Below, piece after piece: positions 44,172 through 52,966 of a stretch of 64,000 nucleotides of DNA. Below the pieces are notes generated by a model. It saw nothing but the letters and a program-made list of their open reading frames with translations. It made no database searches and had not been told where the DNA came from. This DNA is from Comamonas odontotermitis (GTDB lineage Bacteria; Pseudomonadota; Gammaproteobacteria; Burkholderiales; Burkholderiaceae_C). The position numbers were made by a program, and so were the translations under genes. Numbering within the stretch: position 1 is the first letter of the stretch; each line of letters starts with the position of its first letter. The stretch covers positions 992,001-1,056,000 of the forward strand of contig NZ_CP083451.1 in NCBI RefSeq assembly GCF_020080045.1. Direction: 5' to 3'.

Positions 44172-44867
44172 CTATTCGGCTGGAGTACCGCCGGATTTGA
44201 GCAGGTAGCCCAGGCCGCGCAAGGTCATCAGCTGCATGCCGGTAGGGGCCAGTTTTTTTCGCAGGCGGTAGGCCACGACTTCGACCGCTTCGAGCTGCAC
44301 GTCGGGCTCGCCGGCAAACACGGCGGCGAACAGGCGCTCCTTGGTGACGGCCTGGCCCATGGGCTGGATCAGGGTCTTGAGGAAGGCGACTTCCCTTGGT
44401 GTCAGCTCAAATATGGCGTCCTGCCAGTAAAAGGCCTCGGCGGACTTGTCATAGCGCAGGCTCCCGGCGGCCGTTGTGGCTGGTGTAGCACTGTCTGGTG
44501 CAGTGGGCTGCGACCGCCGCACCAGGGCGCGGATGCGGGCCTCCAGCTCATCCAGGTCAAATGGCTTGGCCAGATAGTCGTCAGCGCCGGAATTGAGGCC
44601 AAGCACGCGGTCACCCACCGTACCGCGCGCAGTCAGGATCAGGGTGGGGGTGGCCAGGCCTTCTGCTCGTGCCTGGGCAATGATGTCCAGCCCATCCATA
44701 TTGGGCAGGCTCAGGTCCAGCAGCACGGCATCGGGCCGCAGCCGACGCCAAGCATGCAGCGCGGCTGCGCCGTCGGTAATGGGAGTGACATCCATGCCGC
44801 GCCGCTGCAGTGTGCGCTGCAGGGTGGTCTGCATGGTGGCATCGTCCTCGATCAAAAGCAGGTGCAT
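44172..44867 (-). CDS. tctD: OmpR-family response regulator TctD-like
   Basis: The predicted protein has 231 residues. The receiver domain has the phosphorylation site Asp51 (DAVLLDLSLPNMDG) and Lys101 (DDYLAKPFD). A short linker rich in Thr/Ala separates it from the C-terminal winged helix (FELTPREVAFLKTL, RKKLAPTGMQLMTLRGLGY). It is divergent from tctC across 158 bases, where its binding site is expected. Confidence 0.92.
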   Translation of the reverse strand: MHLLLIEDDATMQTTLQRTLQRRGMDVTPITDGAAALHAWRRLRPDAVLLDLSLPNMDGLDIIAQARAEGLATPTLILTARGTVGDRVLGLNSGADDYLAKPFDLDELEARIRALVRRSQPTAPDSATPATTAAGSLRYDKSAEAFYWQDAIFELTPREVAFLKTLIQPMGQAVTKERLFAAVFAGEPDVQLEAVEVVAYRLRKKLAPTGMQLMTLRGLGYLLKSGGTPAE

Positions 44868-45025
44868 GCCAGCAAGTTTGCACCATATTGAAGGCTGTTC
44901 GTACCGTGGGTGCGGCCCCCGAACCCTTGGTGTTTCCCCTAGTGAATCAACGCAGGCGTGACAGCCATTTGACAGGTATTGCCACGATCATCGGTTCATC
45001 TACAACATCTTCCAAGGAGACAATC

Positions 45026-45988
45026 ATGCGTCGTGACGAGTTCCTTAAATCCATGCTGGCATTGGCTGCTGCCGGAGCCTTGCCGCTCAGCGCCCATGCT
45101 GCTGCAAATCTGAAAATGTTGCTGCCTGCCAACCCTGGTGGTGGCTGGGACACCACGGGCCGTGCACTGGGCAAGGCCTTGCAGGACGCCGGCGTGGCTG
45201 GCTCGGTCACCTACGACAACAAGGGCGGCGCGGCCGGTGCCATTGGCCTTGCGCAGTTCGTCAATGGCAGCAAGGGCGATGCCAATGCCATGATGGTGAT
45301 GGGCGCGGTCATGCTGGGCGGCATTATCACCGGCAAGCCGCCGGTGGATCTGAACCAGGCGACGCCTTTGGCTCGCCTCACCAGCGAATACAACGTCTTT
45401 GTGCTGCCTACCAATTCGCCGTTCAAGACCATGGCAGATGTGGTGGCGCAGCTCAAAAAGGATCCGGGCTCCGTCAAATGGGGTGGCGGCTCGCGCGGAT
45501 CGACCGAGCACATCGCTGCTGCGATGATTGCACGGGCGGTGGGCGTGGATCCCGCCAAGATCAATTACGTTGCCTTCCGTGGCGGCGGCGAGGCGATTGC
45601 CGCCATCCTGGGTGGCAATGTCACCGTCGGAGGCAGCGGTTTCAGCGAATTTGCCGAATACATCTCGACTGGCAAGATGAAGCCGATTGCCGTCACGGCT
45701 GCACAACGCCTGGAGGGTGTGGATGTTCCCACACTCAAGGAGCAGGGTATTGATGTGGAGATCGGCAACTGGCGCGGCGTGTATGGTGCCCCCGGCATCA
45801 GTGCGGAGCAGCGCAAGAATCTGATCGACATGCTGGACAAAGCCATGAAGAGCAAGAGCTGGGCCGAGTCGATGAAGAAGAACGACTGGACAGCCGCCTG
45901 GCTGGCGGGCGATGACTTCAGCAAGTTTGTATCGACGGAATTTGCCAGCCTGAAAGACACGATGACCCGCGCAGGCATGGTGTCCTGA
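45026..45988 (+). CDS. tctC: Tripartite tricarboxylate transporter substrate-binding protein TctC
   Basis: This 320-residue periplasmic binder starts at the ATG at 45026, five bases after AAGGAGA. The N-terminus MRRDEFLKSMLALAAAG has a twin-arginine-like RRDEFLK pattern, and the likely cleavage is after SAHA. The Bug-type fold is supported by LKMLLPANPGGGWDTTGRALG and GGAAGAIGL. Ligands for TctC include citrate, but many homologues bind other carboxylates. It leads the tctCBA operon. Confidence 0.92.
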   Translation: MRRDEFLKSMLALAAAGALPLSAHAAANLKMLLPANPGGGWDTTGRALGKALQDAGVAGSVTYDNKGGAAGAIGLAQFVNGSKGDANAMMVMGAVMLGGIITGKPPVDLNQATPLARLTSEYNVFVLPTNSPFKTMADVVAQLKKDPGSVKWGGGSRGSTEHIAAAMIARAVGVDPAKINYVAFRGGGEAIAAILGGNVTVGGSGFSEFAEYISTGKMKPIAVTAAQRLEGVDVPTLKEQGIDVEIGNWRGVYGAPGISAEQRKNLIDMLDKAMKSKSWAESMKKNDWTAAWLAGDDFSKFVSTEFASLKDTMTRAGMVS

Positions 45989-46049
45989 TTCTTGTGCTGC
46001 CCTGGCGGTTCTGCTCCGCCAGGAGCGATTCTCAGATTTTCTGTTTATT

Positions 46050-46099
46050 AAAAAGATAGCTGCTGGCGCTTGGCGGATAAGCGCCAGGACTTGTTTTTC
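46050..46099. repeat. Palindromic repeat, copy 10 (near-consensus), between tctC and tctB
   Basis: GATAGCTGCTGGCGCTTG and ATAAGCGCCAGGACTT form a strong stem followed by TTTTT. Its position after the highly expressed binding protein gene suggests transcript attenuation or 3'-end protection. Confidence 0.8.
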
Positions 46100-46303
46100 T
46101 CAAGATTTCAGGTGCTGGAAGCAGGTTGTGGATTGTGGGCAGGCGGCCTGCCGGTGGTGGATTGAGATGCGATGTGGTCAGCGCACTGCATTGCTGCTGC
46201 ACAGCGTCGCTTCTCTGCGGCGATGGTTCGGGCCCGCCTGCACCCCAGAGTCCATGATCCAACATTGCCGTGCACCATTCCAAAGGACAAAGGAGACGCC
46301 GAC

Positions 46304-46894
46304 ATGAGCCCAATGGCAGATCCCCATGCAGCGGCCGGTACCGCTGCCAATAATTCGTCAGGCGCGGAGCCTGGTTTTGAACACGCCCATCAGCCAAGCA
46401 CGGCGGCCCAACTGGCCGTTGGCATTGCTGTGCTGGTGGTGGCGGGCCTGCTGTCATGGGGTGCGTTGCACATCCCATCCCAAGCCGGTTACAGCGGCGT
46501 CGGGCCTGATTTCCTGCCCTGGCTGGCCGCCTGCGTGCTCGGTCTGTGCGGGCTGTGGCTGTGCTGGGAAGCGCTGAGTGGCGGCTACCGTCACCTGGAC
46601 GCGCCGGACGGTGCGCAGCACGGCGACTGGGGCGCACTGGTCTGGGTATGTGCTGGCTTGCTCATCAACGCGGCGCTCATCACCACCTTGGGCTTCATCG
46701 TCAGCTGTACGCTGTGCTACGCCGTGGCAACACAGGGCTTGCGTCGCGCCTCTGGCCAAGCCCATGCGGGCAGCGCCAGAACCATTGGCACCGATCTGTT
46801 CACCGGAGCGGTGATTTCGGCGCCGGTGTTCTGGACCTTCACGCAATTCCTGGCAATCAATCTGCCGGGTCTGACGGAAACAGGGTGGCTGTGA
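46304..46894 (+). CDS. tctB: Tripartite tricarboxylate transporter small membrane subunit TctB
   Basis: The predicted protein has 196 residues from the ATG at 46304, behind AAAGGAGA. The N-terminal 35 residues are Ala/Pro-rich and soluble. Four hydrophobic segments follow (AVGIAVLVVAGLLSWGAL, LPWLAACVLGLCGLWLC, VWVCAGLLINAALITTLG, TGAVISAPVFWTFTQF), as in TctB. Its stop overlaps the tctA start by one base. Confidence 0.88.
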   Translation: MSPMADPHAAAGTAANNSSGAEPGFEHAHQPSTAAQLAVGIAVLVVAGLLSWGALHIPSQAGYSGVGPDFLPWLAACVLGLCGLWLCWEALSGGYRHLDAPDGAQHGDWGALVWVCAGLLINAALITTLGFIVSCTLCYAVATQGLRRASGQAHAGSARTIGTDLFTGAVISAPVFWTFTQFLAINLPGLTETGWL

Positions 46895-48408
46895 TGGAAA
46901 TATTCAACGCATTGCTCCAAGGCTTCGCCACCGCAGCGACGCCAGTCAACCTGCTGTGGGCGCTGGTCGGTTGCGCGCTGGGTACGGCAGTAGGCGTGCT
47001 GCCCGGCATCGGTCCTGCAGTAGCCGTGGCCATGCTGCTGCCCATTACTGCCAAGGTGGAAGTCACCGCCTCGATGATCTTCTTTGCCGGTATCTACTAC
47101 GGCGCCATGTACGGTGGCTCGACCACGTCGATCCTGCTGAACACCCCAGGCGAGACTGCGAGCATGGTGACGGCCATGGAGGGCAACAAGATGGCCAAGA
47201 GCGGCCGCGCTGGCGCGGCGCTCGCCACGTCGGCCATTGGCTCTTTTGTGGCCGGTACCATTGCCACCGTGGTGGTGACGCTGTTTGCTCCCTATGTTGC
47301 AGATTTCGCTGTCAAGCTGGGGCCGCCGGAGTATTTCATGCTGATGGTGCTGGCTTTCACCACCGTGAGCGCGGTGCTCGGCAAGAGCAGCCTGCGCGGC
47401 ATGACCGCGCTGTTTCTCGGTCTTGCCATTGGTTGCATCGGCATGGACCAGATCACTGGCACGGCCCGCTATACGATGGGCAAGCCGGAGTTGCTGGACG
47501 GTATCGACATCGTGCTGGTGGCGGTGGGCCTGTTTGCCGTGGCTGAGGTGCTGTATTACGCGCTGTACGAGGGCAAGACGCGTGACTCGCAGAACAAGAT
47601 GGGCCGCGTGCACATGACGCGTCGCGACTGGAAGCGTTCAGTGCCTGCATGGATCCGCGGCACGGTGATTGGAACGCCCTTTGGCTGCATTCCCGCTGGC
47701 GGTACGGAGATTCCGACCTTTCTGAGCTATGCCACCGAGAAGAAGCTGGCCAAGGGCGAAGACAAGGCAGAGTTCGGTACCTCCGGCGCCATCGAGGGCG
47801 TTGCAGGCCCGGAAGCTGCCAACAACGCGACTGTCACGGCGGCGTTGATTCCGCTGTTGACGCTGGGCATTCCTACCAGCAACACCACCGCCGTGTTGCT
47901 GGGGGCATTCCAGAACTACGGCATCAACCCGGGCCCGCAGCTATTTACCTCTTCGGCTGCACTGGTCTGGGCACTGATCGCTTCGCTTTATATCGGCAAT
48001 GTGATGCTGCTGGTGCTGAACCTGCCCATGGTGGGCATGTGGGTCAAGCTGCTCAAGATTCCCAAGCCGCAGCTGTATGCAGGCATTCTGATCTTTGCGA
48101 CCGTCGGAGCGTATGGCATGCGCCAAAGCACGTTTGATCTGTACCTGCTGCTGGCTATCGGTGCGCTGGGTGTGGTGATGCGCCGGTTTGATTTTCCTAC
48201 TGCGCCCGTGGTGGTTGGCATGATTCTCGGGCCGCTGGCTGAGGCGCAAATGCGCAACGCCGTGGCTATTGGGGAAGGCAGCTGGAGCATCTTCTGGCAG
48301 CGGCCCATGTCGTTGGCGTTGATCATCATCGTGCTGGCTGTGCTGATTGTTCCACGCGTGCTCAAGGCAAGAGGGAGCAAAAAGGCCGCAATGCCGGCTT
48401 CGGCATGA
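46894..48408 (+). CDS. tctA: Tripartite tricarboxylate transporter large membrane subunit TctA
   Basis: This 504-residue multi-spanning subunit forms the transport path. It has the duplicated family motif G-x-x-x-G-x-x-P-G-x-[19 protein letters not shown] in the N-half and [19 protein letters not shown] in the C-half. [14 protein letters not shown] and [13 protein letters not shown] are also typical. A GTG in front is part of the tctB end; ATG 46894 is translationally coupled. A strong terminator follows. Confidence 0.93.
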   Translation: MEIFNALLQGFATAATPVNLLWALVGCALGTAVGVLPGIGPAVAVAMLLPITAKVEVTASMIFFAGIYYGAMYGGSTTSILLNTPGETASMVTAMEGNKMAKSGRAGAALATSAIGSFVAGTIATVVVTLFAPYVADFAVKLGPPEYFMLMVLAFTTVSAVLGKSSLRGMTALFLGLAIGCIGMDQITGTARYTMGKPELLDGIDIVLVAVGLFAVAEVLYYALYEGKTRDSQNKMGRVHMTRRDWKRSVPAWIRGTVIGTPFGCIPAGGTEIPTFLSYATEKKLAKGEDKAEFGTSGAIEGVAGPEAANNATVTAALIPLLTLGIPTSNTTAVLLGAFQNYGINPGPQLFTSSAALVWALIASLYIGNVMLLVLNLPMVGMWVKLLKIPKPQLYAGILIFATVGAYGMRQSTFDLYLLLAIGALGVVMRRFDFPTAPVVVGMILGPLAEAQMRNAVAIGEGSWSIFWQRPMSLALIIIVLAVLIVPRVLKARGSKKAAMPASA

Positions 48409-48428
48409 GGCATCGGCCATCCACTTTC

Positions 48429-48452
48429 AGGCGCCCGGACGGGCGCCTTTTT
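48429..48452 (+). terminator. Terminator after tctA
   Basis: An 8-bp perfect stem, AGGCGCCC/GGGCGCCT, with loop GGAC and a run of T residues lies 20 bases after the stop codon. Confidence 0.9.
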
Positions 48453-48577
48453 ATTCATGGAGGGCGTGCAAAGGCATCAGGCAATTGCATGGGCTCTGCT
48501 ATATAGTGGTGTACCGGCAAGGTATGGTGGCCTGGCCGGAAAGCTGGCCAGTCGCTGCAGATGGAAGGAATGCGGGC

Positions 48578-48883
48578 ATGGAATCGCAAGAGATAGAAGA
48601 CGACGGCGTGTATGAAAGCGCCGCAGAGCTATTCAAGGCCATGGCCGCGCCCATGCGGCTCAAGATCATCAGCGCGCTGTGCAATGGTGAAAAGAACGTG
48701 TCCGAACTGCTGACATCGATCAACACCACGCAGCCCAATATGTCGCAGCACCTGAACACCTTGTACCAGGCAGGGGTGCTGGGCAAGCGGCGCGAGGGGG
48801 TCAGCATCTACTACTACATTGCAAATGACAAGGTGGTGCAGATGTGCCGCAGCGTCTGTCTGCAGATTGCCATGGAAGATTGA
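48578..48883 (+). CDS. soxR: ArsR/SmtB-family repressor SoxR of the sox cluster
   Basis: This 101-residue winged-helix repressor has the recognition helix region TTQPNMSQHLNTLYQAGVL and the wing GKRREGVSIYYYI. It has cysteines at residues 35 (SALCNGEK), 90 and 94 (MCRSVC). SoxR proteins of sulfur oxidisers and related BigR/SqrR repressors use a conserved cysteine pair that forms a polysulfide link when reduced sulfur is present, which releases DNA. Cys35 with Cys90 or Cys94 fits that pair. It is unrelated to the MerR-type redox SoxR. The ATG at 48578 follows GGAAGGAA; the frame is open to an ATG at 48524. Confidence 0.88.
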   Translation: MESQEIEDDGVYESAAELFKAMAAPMRLKIISALCNGEKNVSELLTSINTTQPNMSQHLNTLYQAGVLGKRREGVSIYYYIANDKVVQMCRSVCLQIAMED

Positions 48884-48904
48884 AGGCTCCATCCGCAAAA
48901 TGTG

Positions 48905-48931
48905 AAAAGGCAGCCGGTGGCTGCCTTTTTT
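48905..48931. terminator. Bidirectional terminator between soxR and the DsrE gene
   Basis: A perfect 11-bp stem, AAAAGGCAGCC/GGCTGCCTTTT, with a 3-base loop and T runs on both strands lies between the convergent genes. Confidence 0.9.
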
Positions 48932-48949
48932 GCTGATGATGCAGGGCGA

Positions 48950-49366
48950 TCAGGGCTTCAAGTACACGAAGCCCTCCTTGGCTTGAAGGCGGGCGACTTC
49001 GGCTACGCCGGACGGCACCACCTGTGTTTCCATCAGCAGCTTCGATGCGTCAATCTTGCGGCTCTGCAAGGTGTTGTTGCACACGCGAAACTCCACACCC
49101 TTGGCGGACAATGCGCTCACCTGTCCGCTGAACTCGCGGCCCTTGCTGTCCTTGGCATCACTGAGCAGGAAATCGATTCCCGGGCCATGCGTCACCACCA
49201 CGATCTTGTCGGTGGGCGAAGCGTTGAGCTCGTTGGTGATGTTGTTGAGGATGGCTGCTGCAGTCTCGACGCCAGTATTGACGTGGTAGACCACTTTGAC
49301 CTTGTCCTGGGCAAAGCCGACGGCTGCCATCAAGGACAGGAAGACGGCACACAACAGGCGTTTCAT
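48950..49366 (-). CDS. Periplasmic DsrE-family protein
   Basis: This 138-residue protein has a Sec signal peptide (MKRLLCAVFLSLMAAVGFA). The mature domain begins KVKVVYHVNTGVETAAAIL and contains IVVVTHGPGIDFLL and a single cysteine in VEFRVCNNTL, the usual position of the sulfur-accepting cysteine in DsrE-type proteins. The ATG at 49366 sits six bases after AAAGGAG. It is divergent from the soxH-like gene, so the 140-base gap between them should hold control sites for both. A role in periplasmic sulfur transfer or trapping is inferred from context. Confidence 0.85.
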   Translation of the reverse strand: MKRLLCAVFLSLMAAVGFAQDKVKVVYHVNTGVETAAAILNNITNELNASPTDKIVVVTHGPGIDFLLSDAKDSKGREFSGQVSALSAKGVEFRVCNNTLQSRKIDASKLLMETQVVPSGVAEVARLQAKEGFVYLKP

Positions 49367-49506
49367 GGGAGGCTCCTTTGCATTGGTAGTATCTCCAGCC
49401 CCAAAATATCGCTGGTAACTTATATTAGCAACAGGCAATTGCTTTGCAAAGCCAGTAACAGTACCTAGGATTTCTAGTGAACGGCGGGTGGAGACAGGAG
49501 TCAAGC
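49367..49506. promoter_or_regulatory. Divergent promoter region of the sox cluster
   Basis: The gap holds an AT-rich core near 49405-49435 (AACTTATATTAGC followed by GCAATTGC and TTTGCAAA, two short perfect palindromes). ArsR-type repressors usually bind AT-rich inverted repeats, so this is a candidate SoxR site. No precise -10/-35 pair stands out. Confidence 0.35.
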
Positions 49507-50553
49507 ATGGTGGCAACACGGGTGAAATGGGCTTACGCTTTTGCATGGGTGCTGGGCTGGAGTGCTGCAAGCGCGCAGGCGCACGGCACGGATGGAGCAT
49601 CTGAAATGCCGATGGCCGCAACTGCCAGCACGGCGGCGGGCAATCCATCACAGGGCTTGCCGGGCGCGGCGACAGCAGCCGTCTCGATGGAAGTCAAACG
49701 GGTAGCCCCCGATGTGTATTACGTGCAGGGCCTGTCCGCGCTGGGCTCGCCGCAAAACCAGAACTTCATCTCCAATGCTGGCTTCGTCATCACGCAAGAC
49801 AGCGTGGTGGTGATTGATGCGCTGGGCTCTCCCGCACTGGCCAAGACGCTGGTGCAGAAAATCAGGCAGATCACGAACAAACCCATCAGCACCGTGCTGC
49901 TGACGCATTACCACGCTGACCACATCTATGGCCTGCAGGTCTTCAAGGCGCTGGGTGCCAAGATCATTGCCAATGGCTTGGCGCGAGAGTACATCAACTC
50001 CGAAACGGCCACGCTGCGCCTGGCGGCCTCCCGCACGGAGCTGGCGCCATGGATCGATGCCGACACCCACCTGGTGAATGCAGATGAATGGGTGAGTGCA
50101 GACAACAGTGTGTTCACGATCGGTGGAGTGCAGTTTCAGTTGCAGCACATGGGGCCTGCCCATACGCCGGAAGATACAGCGATTTTCCTCCCGCAAAGCG
50201 GTGTGCTGTTCATTGGGGATGTGGTGTTTCGCAACCGTATTCCTTACGTCGGCCAAGCCGACAGCCGCCATTGGATTGCCGCGCTCGACAGCCTGCTGAA
50301 GCTCCCCGTCAAGGTCATGGTGCCAGGCCATGGCCCGGCATCGAATGATCCCAAGGTCGACATGCAGCTGACGCGCGACTATCTCAACTACCTGCGCGAA
50401 TCTATGGCCAAGGCTGCAGGCAATCTGGACCCCTTTGACGAAGCCTACAAATCCACGGATTGGTCGCGCTTTGAGAAGTATCCGCTGTTCAAGGAGGCCA
50501 ACCGCATGAACGCGTACAACACCTATTTGCTGATGGAGCAGGAAAAACCATGA
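49507..50553 (+). CDS. soxH: SoxH-like metallo-beta-lactamase-fold hydrolase
   Basis: The predicted protein has 348 residues from the ATG at 49507 (AGGAG nine bases before). A Sec signal peptide ends near AASAQA, and a Ser/Ala-rich linker runs to residue 60. The dinuclear metal site is HYHADH at residues 134-139, with further ligands at PAHTPED and VPGHGP. SoxH and related periplasmic hydrolases occur in many sox and quinoprotein gene clusters, but their substrate is not settled. It overlaps the next gene by four bases. Confidence 0.85.
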   Translation: MVATRVKWAYAFAWVLGWSAASAQAHGTDGASEMPMAATASTAAGNPSQGLPGAATAAVSMEVKRVAPDVYYVQGLSALGSPQNQNFISNAGFVITQDSVVVIDALGSPALAKTLVQKIRQITNKPISTVLLTHYHADHIYGLQVFKALGAKIIANGLAREYINSETATLRLAASRTELAPWIDADTHLVNADEWVSADNSVFTIGGVQFQLQHMGPAHTPEDTAIFLPQSGVLFIGDVVFRNRIPYVGQADSRHWIAALDSLLKLPVKVMVPGHGPASNDPKVDMQLTRDYLNYLRESMAKAAGNLDPFDEAYKSTDWSRFEKYPLFKEANRMNAYNTYLLMEQEKP

Positions 50554-51038
50554 TCCGCCGACGCGATGCCATGCTGGGATTGCTCATCAGCCAGGCAGCA
50601 GGAAGCTGGGCAGTGCAGGCCCAGACACTGGACGCATCGGAGCAGCTGCTGCCTACGGCGGCGGATTTGCCCCAAAGCCTGGCGTTGGCCGTGCGTCAAG
50701 GCCAACCGCTGGTGGTGTTGGCTACCTTGCATGGTTGCCCATTTTGCAAGGTGGCGCGCGAAAACTACCTGCTTCCTGCCAGCAAGGACGGTGCGGTGGT
50801 AACGCAGATCCACTTTCTGTCACGCATGCCTTTGCGTGACTGGGCGGGGCGAGCCACGACCCATGGACAGGTGGTCAAGGACCTGGGCATTGAGGTTGCG
50901 CCGACGGTATTGTTCTACGGCCGTGGCGGAAAGGAATTGGTCCCTCGGCTTACGGCGGGTTCCACTTCCGACTTCTACGGCGCATACCTTGACGAACGTC
51001 TTGCGCAGGCACGTACATCTTTCAAGTCTGCAATCTAA
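50550..51038 (+). CDS. soxW: Periplasmic thioredoxin-like protein SoxW/SoxS type
   Basis: This 162-residue thioredoxin-fold protein has the redox pair Cys63-Pro-Phe-Cys66 (LHGCPFCKVARENYL) and the cis-proline segment VAPTVLFYGRGG. An N-terminal signal segment (MLGLLISQAAGSWAVQAQ) sends it to the periplasm. Related SoxW and SoxS proteins keep the SoxY carrier cysteine in a reactive state. The membrane electron donor SoxV/CcdA is not in the window. It is translationally coupled to soxH. Confidence 0.85.
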   Translation: MIRRRDAMLGLLISQAAGSWAVQAQTLDASEQLLPTAADLPQSLALAVRQGQPLVVLATLHGCPFCKVARENYLLPASKDGAVVTQIHFLSRMPLRDWAGRATTHGQVVKDLGIEVAPTVLFYGRGGKELVPRLTAGSTSDFYGAYLDERLAQARTSFKSAI

Positions 51039-51119
51039 TCCAACGGGCCACGCCGTTGTTCAATGGTATGGAGCCCGATGCAGTAACACCGCGCCTGTAC
51101 CGGCACGGCTGAAAACCTG

Positions 51120-51234
51120 AAGTTCGCTATTCATATATGGGATAACGCGGGTATCACCTAGTCCTGCGAGCGGCCAGAATTCTCTAATATTTCGATAAAT
51201 AAAAATATGCTTATATATAAATAAAGGTGAAGCG
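51120..51234 (+). promoter_or_regulatory. AT-rich control region upstream of the cytochrome-soxCDYZAXB genes
   Basis: The 196-base gap after soxW contains ATTCATATATGGGAT (51129-51143) and, just before the start codon, the AT-rich stretch from 51184 to 51225 with ATATTT...AAATAT and CTTATATATAAATAAAGG. AT content is far above that of the flanks. It is the likely main promoter of the catabolic sox genes and a candidate SoxR operator. Confidence 0.45.
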
Positions 51235-51561
51235 ATGAGACAACTTCGAAGTGTTTGGATGGCAGGAGCCGTCATGGTGGGGGGCGGGTTGGCAGCAGCT
51301 CCCGCATGGGCCAATCTGGCCCTGGCACAGAAGAATGCATGCATGGCCTGCCACAGCGTCGACAAGAAACTGGTGGGCCCGGCTTATCAGGATGTGGCAA
51401 AGAAATATGCAGGCCAGGCCGATGCACAAGCCCAGCTCGCCAAAAGCATCAAGGCGGGCGGTTCTGGCAAGTGGGGCGCGGTTCCCATGCCGCCGCAAGC
51501 AGCGCTCAGCGATGCAGATGCCAGCATACTGGCTGCCTGGATTCTGGGTGGTTCCAAGTAA
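51235..51561 (+). CDS. Periplasmic class I cytochrome c, SoxD C-terminal-domain-like
   Basis: The predicted protein has 108 residues with a signal peptide (VWMAGAVMVGGGLAAAPAWA). It has one heme site, Cys36-Met-Ala-Cys39-His40, and an axial Met in AVPMPPQ. The mature sequence strongly resembles the last 85 residues of SoxD in this same cluster: KNACxACH, K-VGP, KKY, IKAGG-G-WG, MPPQ and A-WL/I-G are shared in order. It probably carries electrons from SoxCD or SoxXA towards the terminal oxidase. It is the first gene after the AT-rich promoter region and precedes soxC by 55 bases. Confidence 0.9.
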   Translation: MRQLRSVWMAGAVMVGGGLAAAPAWANLALAQKNACMACHSVDKKLVGPAYQDVAKKYAGQADAQAQLAKSIKAGGSGKWGAVPMPPQAALSDADASILAAWILGGSK

Positions 51562-51616
51562 GGCAAGCGACCAGCGCTTATTTCTTGGAAAAGCTTTGCT
51601 ATTGGAAAGGGAGCAT

Positions 51617-52966
51617 ATGCGGAGCCAGCTGATGGGCAGGGTGCGCAAGGCGCCAGAGAATTTTGTACCTCCACAGGCGGTGGGTACGGTATTTGCAGAG
51701 GCGAAGGCTGGGCGGCGCGACTTCATACGCAGTGCATTTGCCGCTGCTGCAGGCACCGTTGTGGCTTCCGTGCATGCGCAACAGGCGTCGGTGGGAGATG
51801 GAGACCCGAACATTCTGGAGTTGCCTGCCCACAGCAAGGGCCTGGGCCAGCCGGTTGTGACCGATGGCTATGGCAAACCCTCCAAGTACGAGGCCAATGT
51901 ACAGCGTAGGCAAAGCCCCGGGCTCACACAGACCAAGCAGGCCTCGGTATCGTTTGCGCCGCTGCAATCTCTGTTTGGCATTGTTACGCCGAGCGGCCTG
52001 CACTTCGAGCGCCACCATCAGGGCTGGTGGGACATTGATCCCTCCAAGCACCGCTTGATGGTCAATGGTCTGGTCAAGAGCGCCAAGGTGTTCACGATGG
52101 ATGACATCATGCGCCTGCCATCGGTGTCGCGCTTTCATTTCATCGAGTGCGGTGCCAATACGGGTATGGAATGGGGCAATGTGGCCGTGCCAACGGTGCA
52201 ATATACGCACGGCATGCTCTCGTGCAGCGAGTTCACCGGTGTACCGTTGATCACCTTGCTCGAAATGGCCGGGGCCGATCTGAAAAAGGGCAAGTTCATT
52301 CTGGCCGAGGGCGCCGATGGCTCTTCGATGACGCGCACCATTCCGGTGGAGCTGATCACGTCCGGTGAAGTGCTGGTGGCTTATGGCCAGAACGGCGAGA
52401 TGCTGCGTCCCGAGCAAGGCTATCCGCTGCGCCTCGTGGTGCCAGGCGTGCAAGGTGTCAGCTGGGTCAAGTACCTGCGTCGCATTGAAGTGGGCGATAT
52501 GCCCTACGCCACCAAAGACGAAGCGGTGCACTATGTGGATCTGATGCCGGACGGCCAGCACCGCCAGTACACCAGCATTCAGGAATGCAAGAGCGTGGTG
52601 ACCACGCCTTCGGGCGGACAGATGCTGCTCGACAAGGGCTTCTACAACATCACAGGGCTGGCATGGTCAGGGCGCGGCAAGGTCAAGCGTGTGGATGTGA
52701 GCGTGGATGGCGGTCGCAACTGGCGCACGGCTCGCCTCGAAGGGCCTGTGATGGAAAAATGCCTTACGCGTTTCAACATCGACTGGGCCTGGAATGGCGA
52801 GGAATGCATCATCCAGAGCCGGGCGATGGACGAGACCGGCTATGTGCAGCCTACCTATCAGCAGCTGCGGGCCGTCCGCGGCACGCGTTCCATCTACCAC
52901 AACAACGCCATCCAGTCGTGGGCGGTGCATGCGAATGGGGAGGTGGCCAATGTTCAGCTTGCGTAA
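51617..52966 (+). CDS. soxC: Sulfane dehydrogenase molybdenum subunit SoxC
   Basis: This 449-residue periplasmic molybdoenzyme subunit starts at the ATG at 51617, five bases after AAAGGGAG. The signal GRRDFIRSAFAAAAG is of the twin-arginine type, as expected for a protein folded around its cofactor. The cysteine that ligates molybdenum is Cys178 in FHFIECGANTGMEWG. The C-terminal dimerisation domain includes VSVDGGRNWRTARLEG. SoxCD removes six electrons from SoxY-bound sulfane sulfur, so its presence implies complete oxidation of thiosulfate to sulfate without obligatory sulfur globules. Its stop lies 17 bases inside soxD. Confidence 0.94.
   Translation: MRSQLMGRVRKAPENFVPPQAVGTVFAEAKAGRRDFIRSAFAAAAGTVVASVHAQQASVGDGDPNILELPAHSKGLGQPVVTDGYGKPSKYEANVQRRQSPGLTQTKQASVSFAPLQSLFGIVTPSGLHFERHHQGWWDIDPSKHRLMVNGLVKSAKVFTMDDIMRLPSVSRFHFIECGANTGMEWGNVAVPTVQYTHGMLSCSEFTGVPLITLLEMAGADLKKGKFILAEGADGSSMTRTIPVELITSGEVLVAYGQNGEMLRPEQGYPLRLVVPGVQGVSWVKYLRRIEVGDMPYATKDEAVHYVDLMPDGQHRQYTSIQECKSVVTTPSGGQMLLDKGFYNITGLAWSGRGKVKRVDVSVDGGRNWRTARLEGPVMEKCLTRFNIDWAWNGEECIIQSRAMDETGYVQPTYQQLRAVRGTRSIYHNNAIQSWAVHANGEVANVQLA

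Noticed and set aside
44969..45006. TTGACA hexamer upstream of tctC as a promoter -35 box
   Set aside because: No -10 element occurs at 16-18 bases; the nearest candidate (TACAAC) is 26 bases away.
48578..48883. MerR-type redox-sensing SoxR (superoxide response)
   Set aside because: The fold is ArsR-type winged helix without an iron-sulfur cysteine cluster, and it heads a thiosulfate oxidation cluster.
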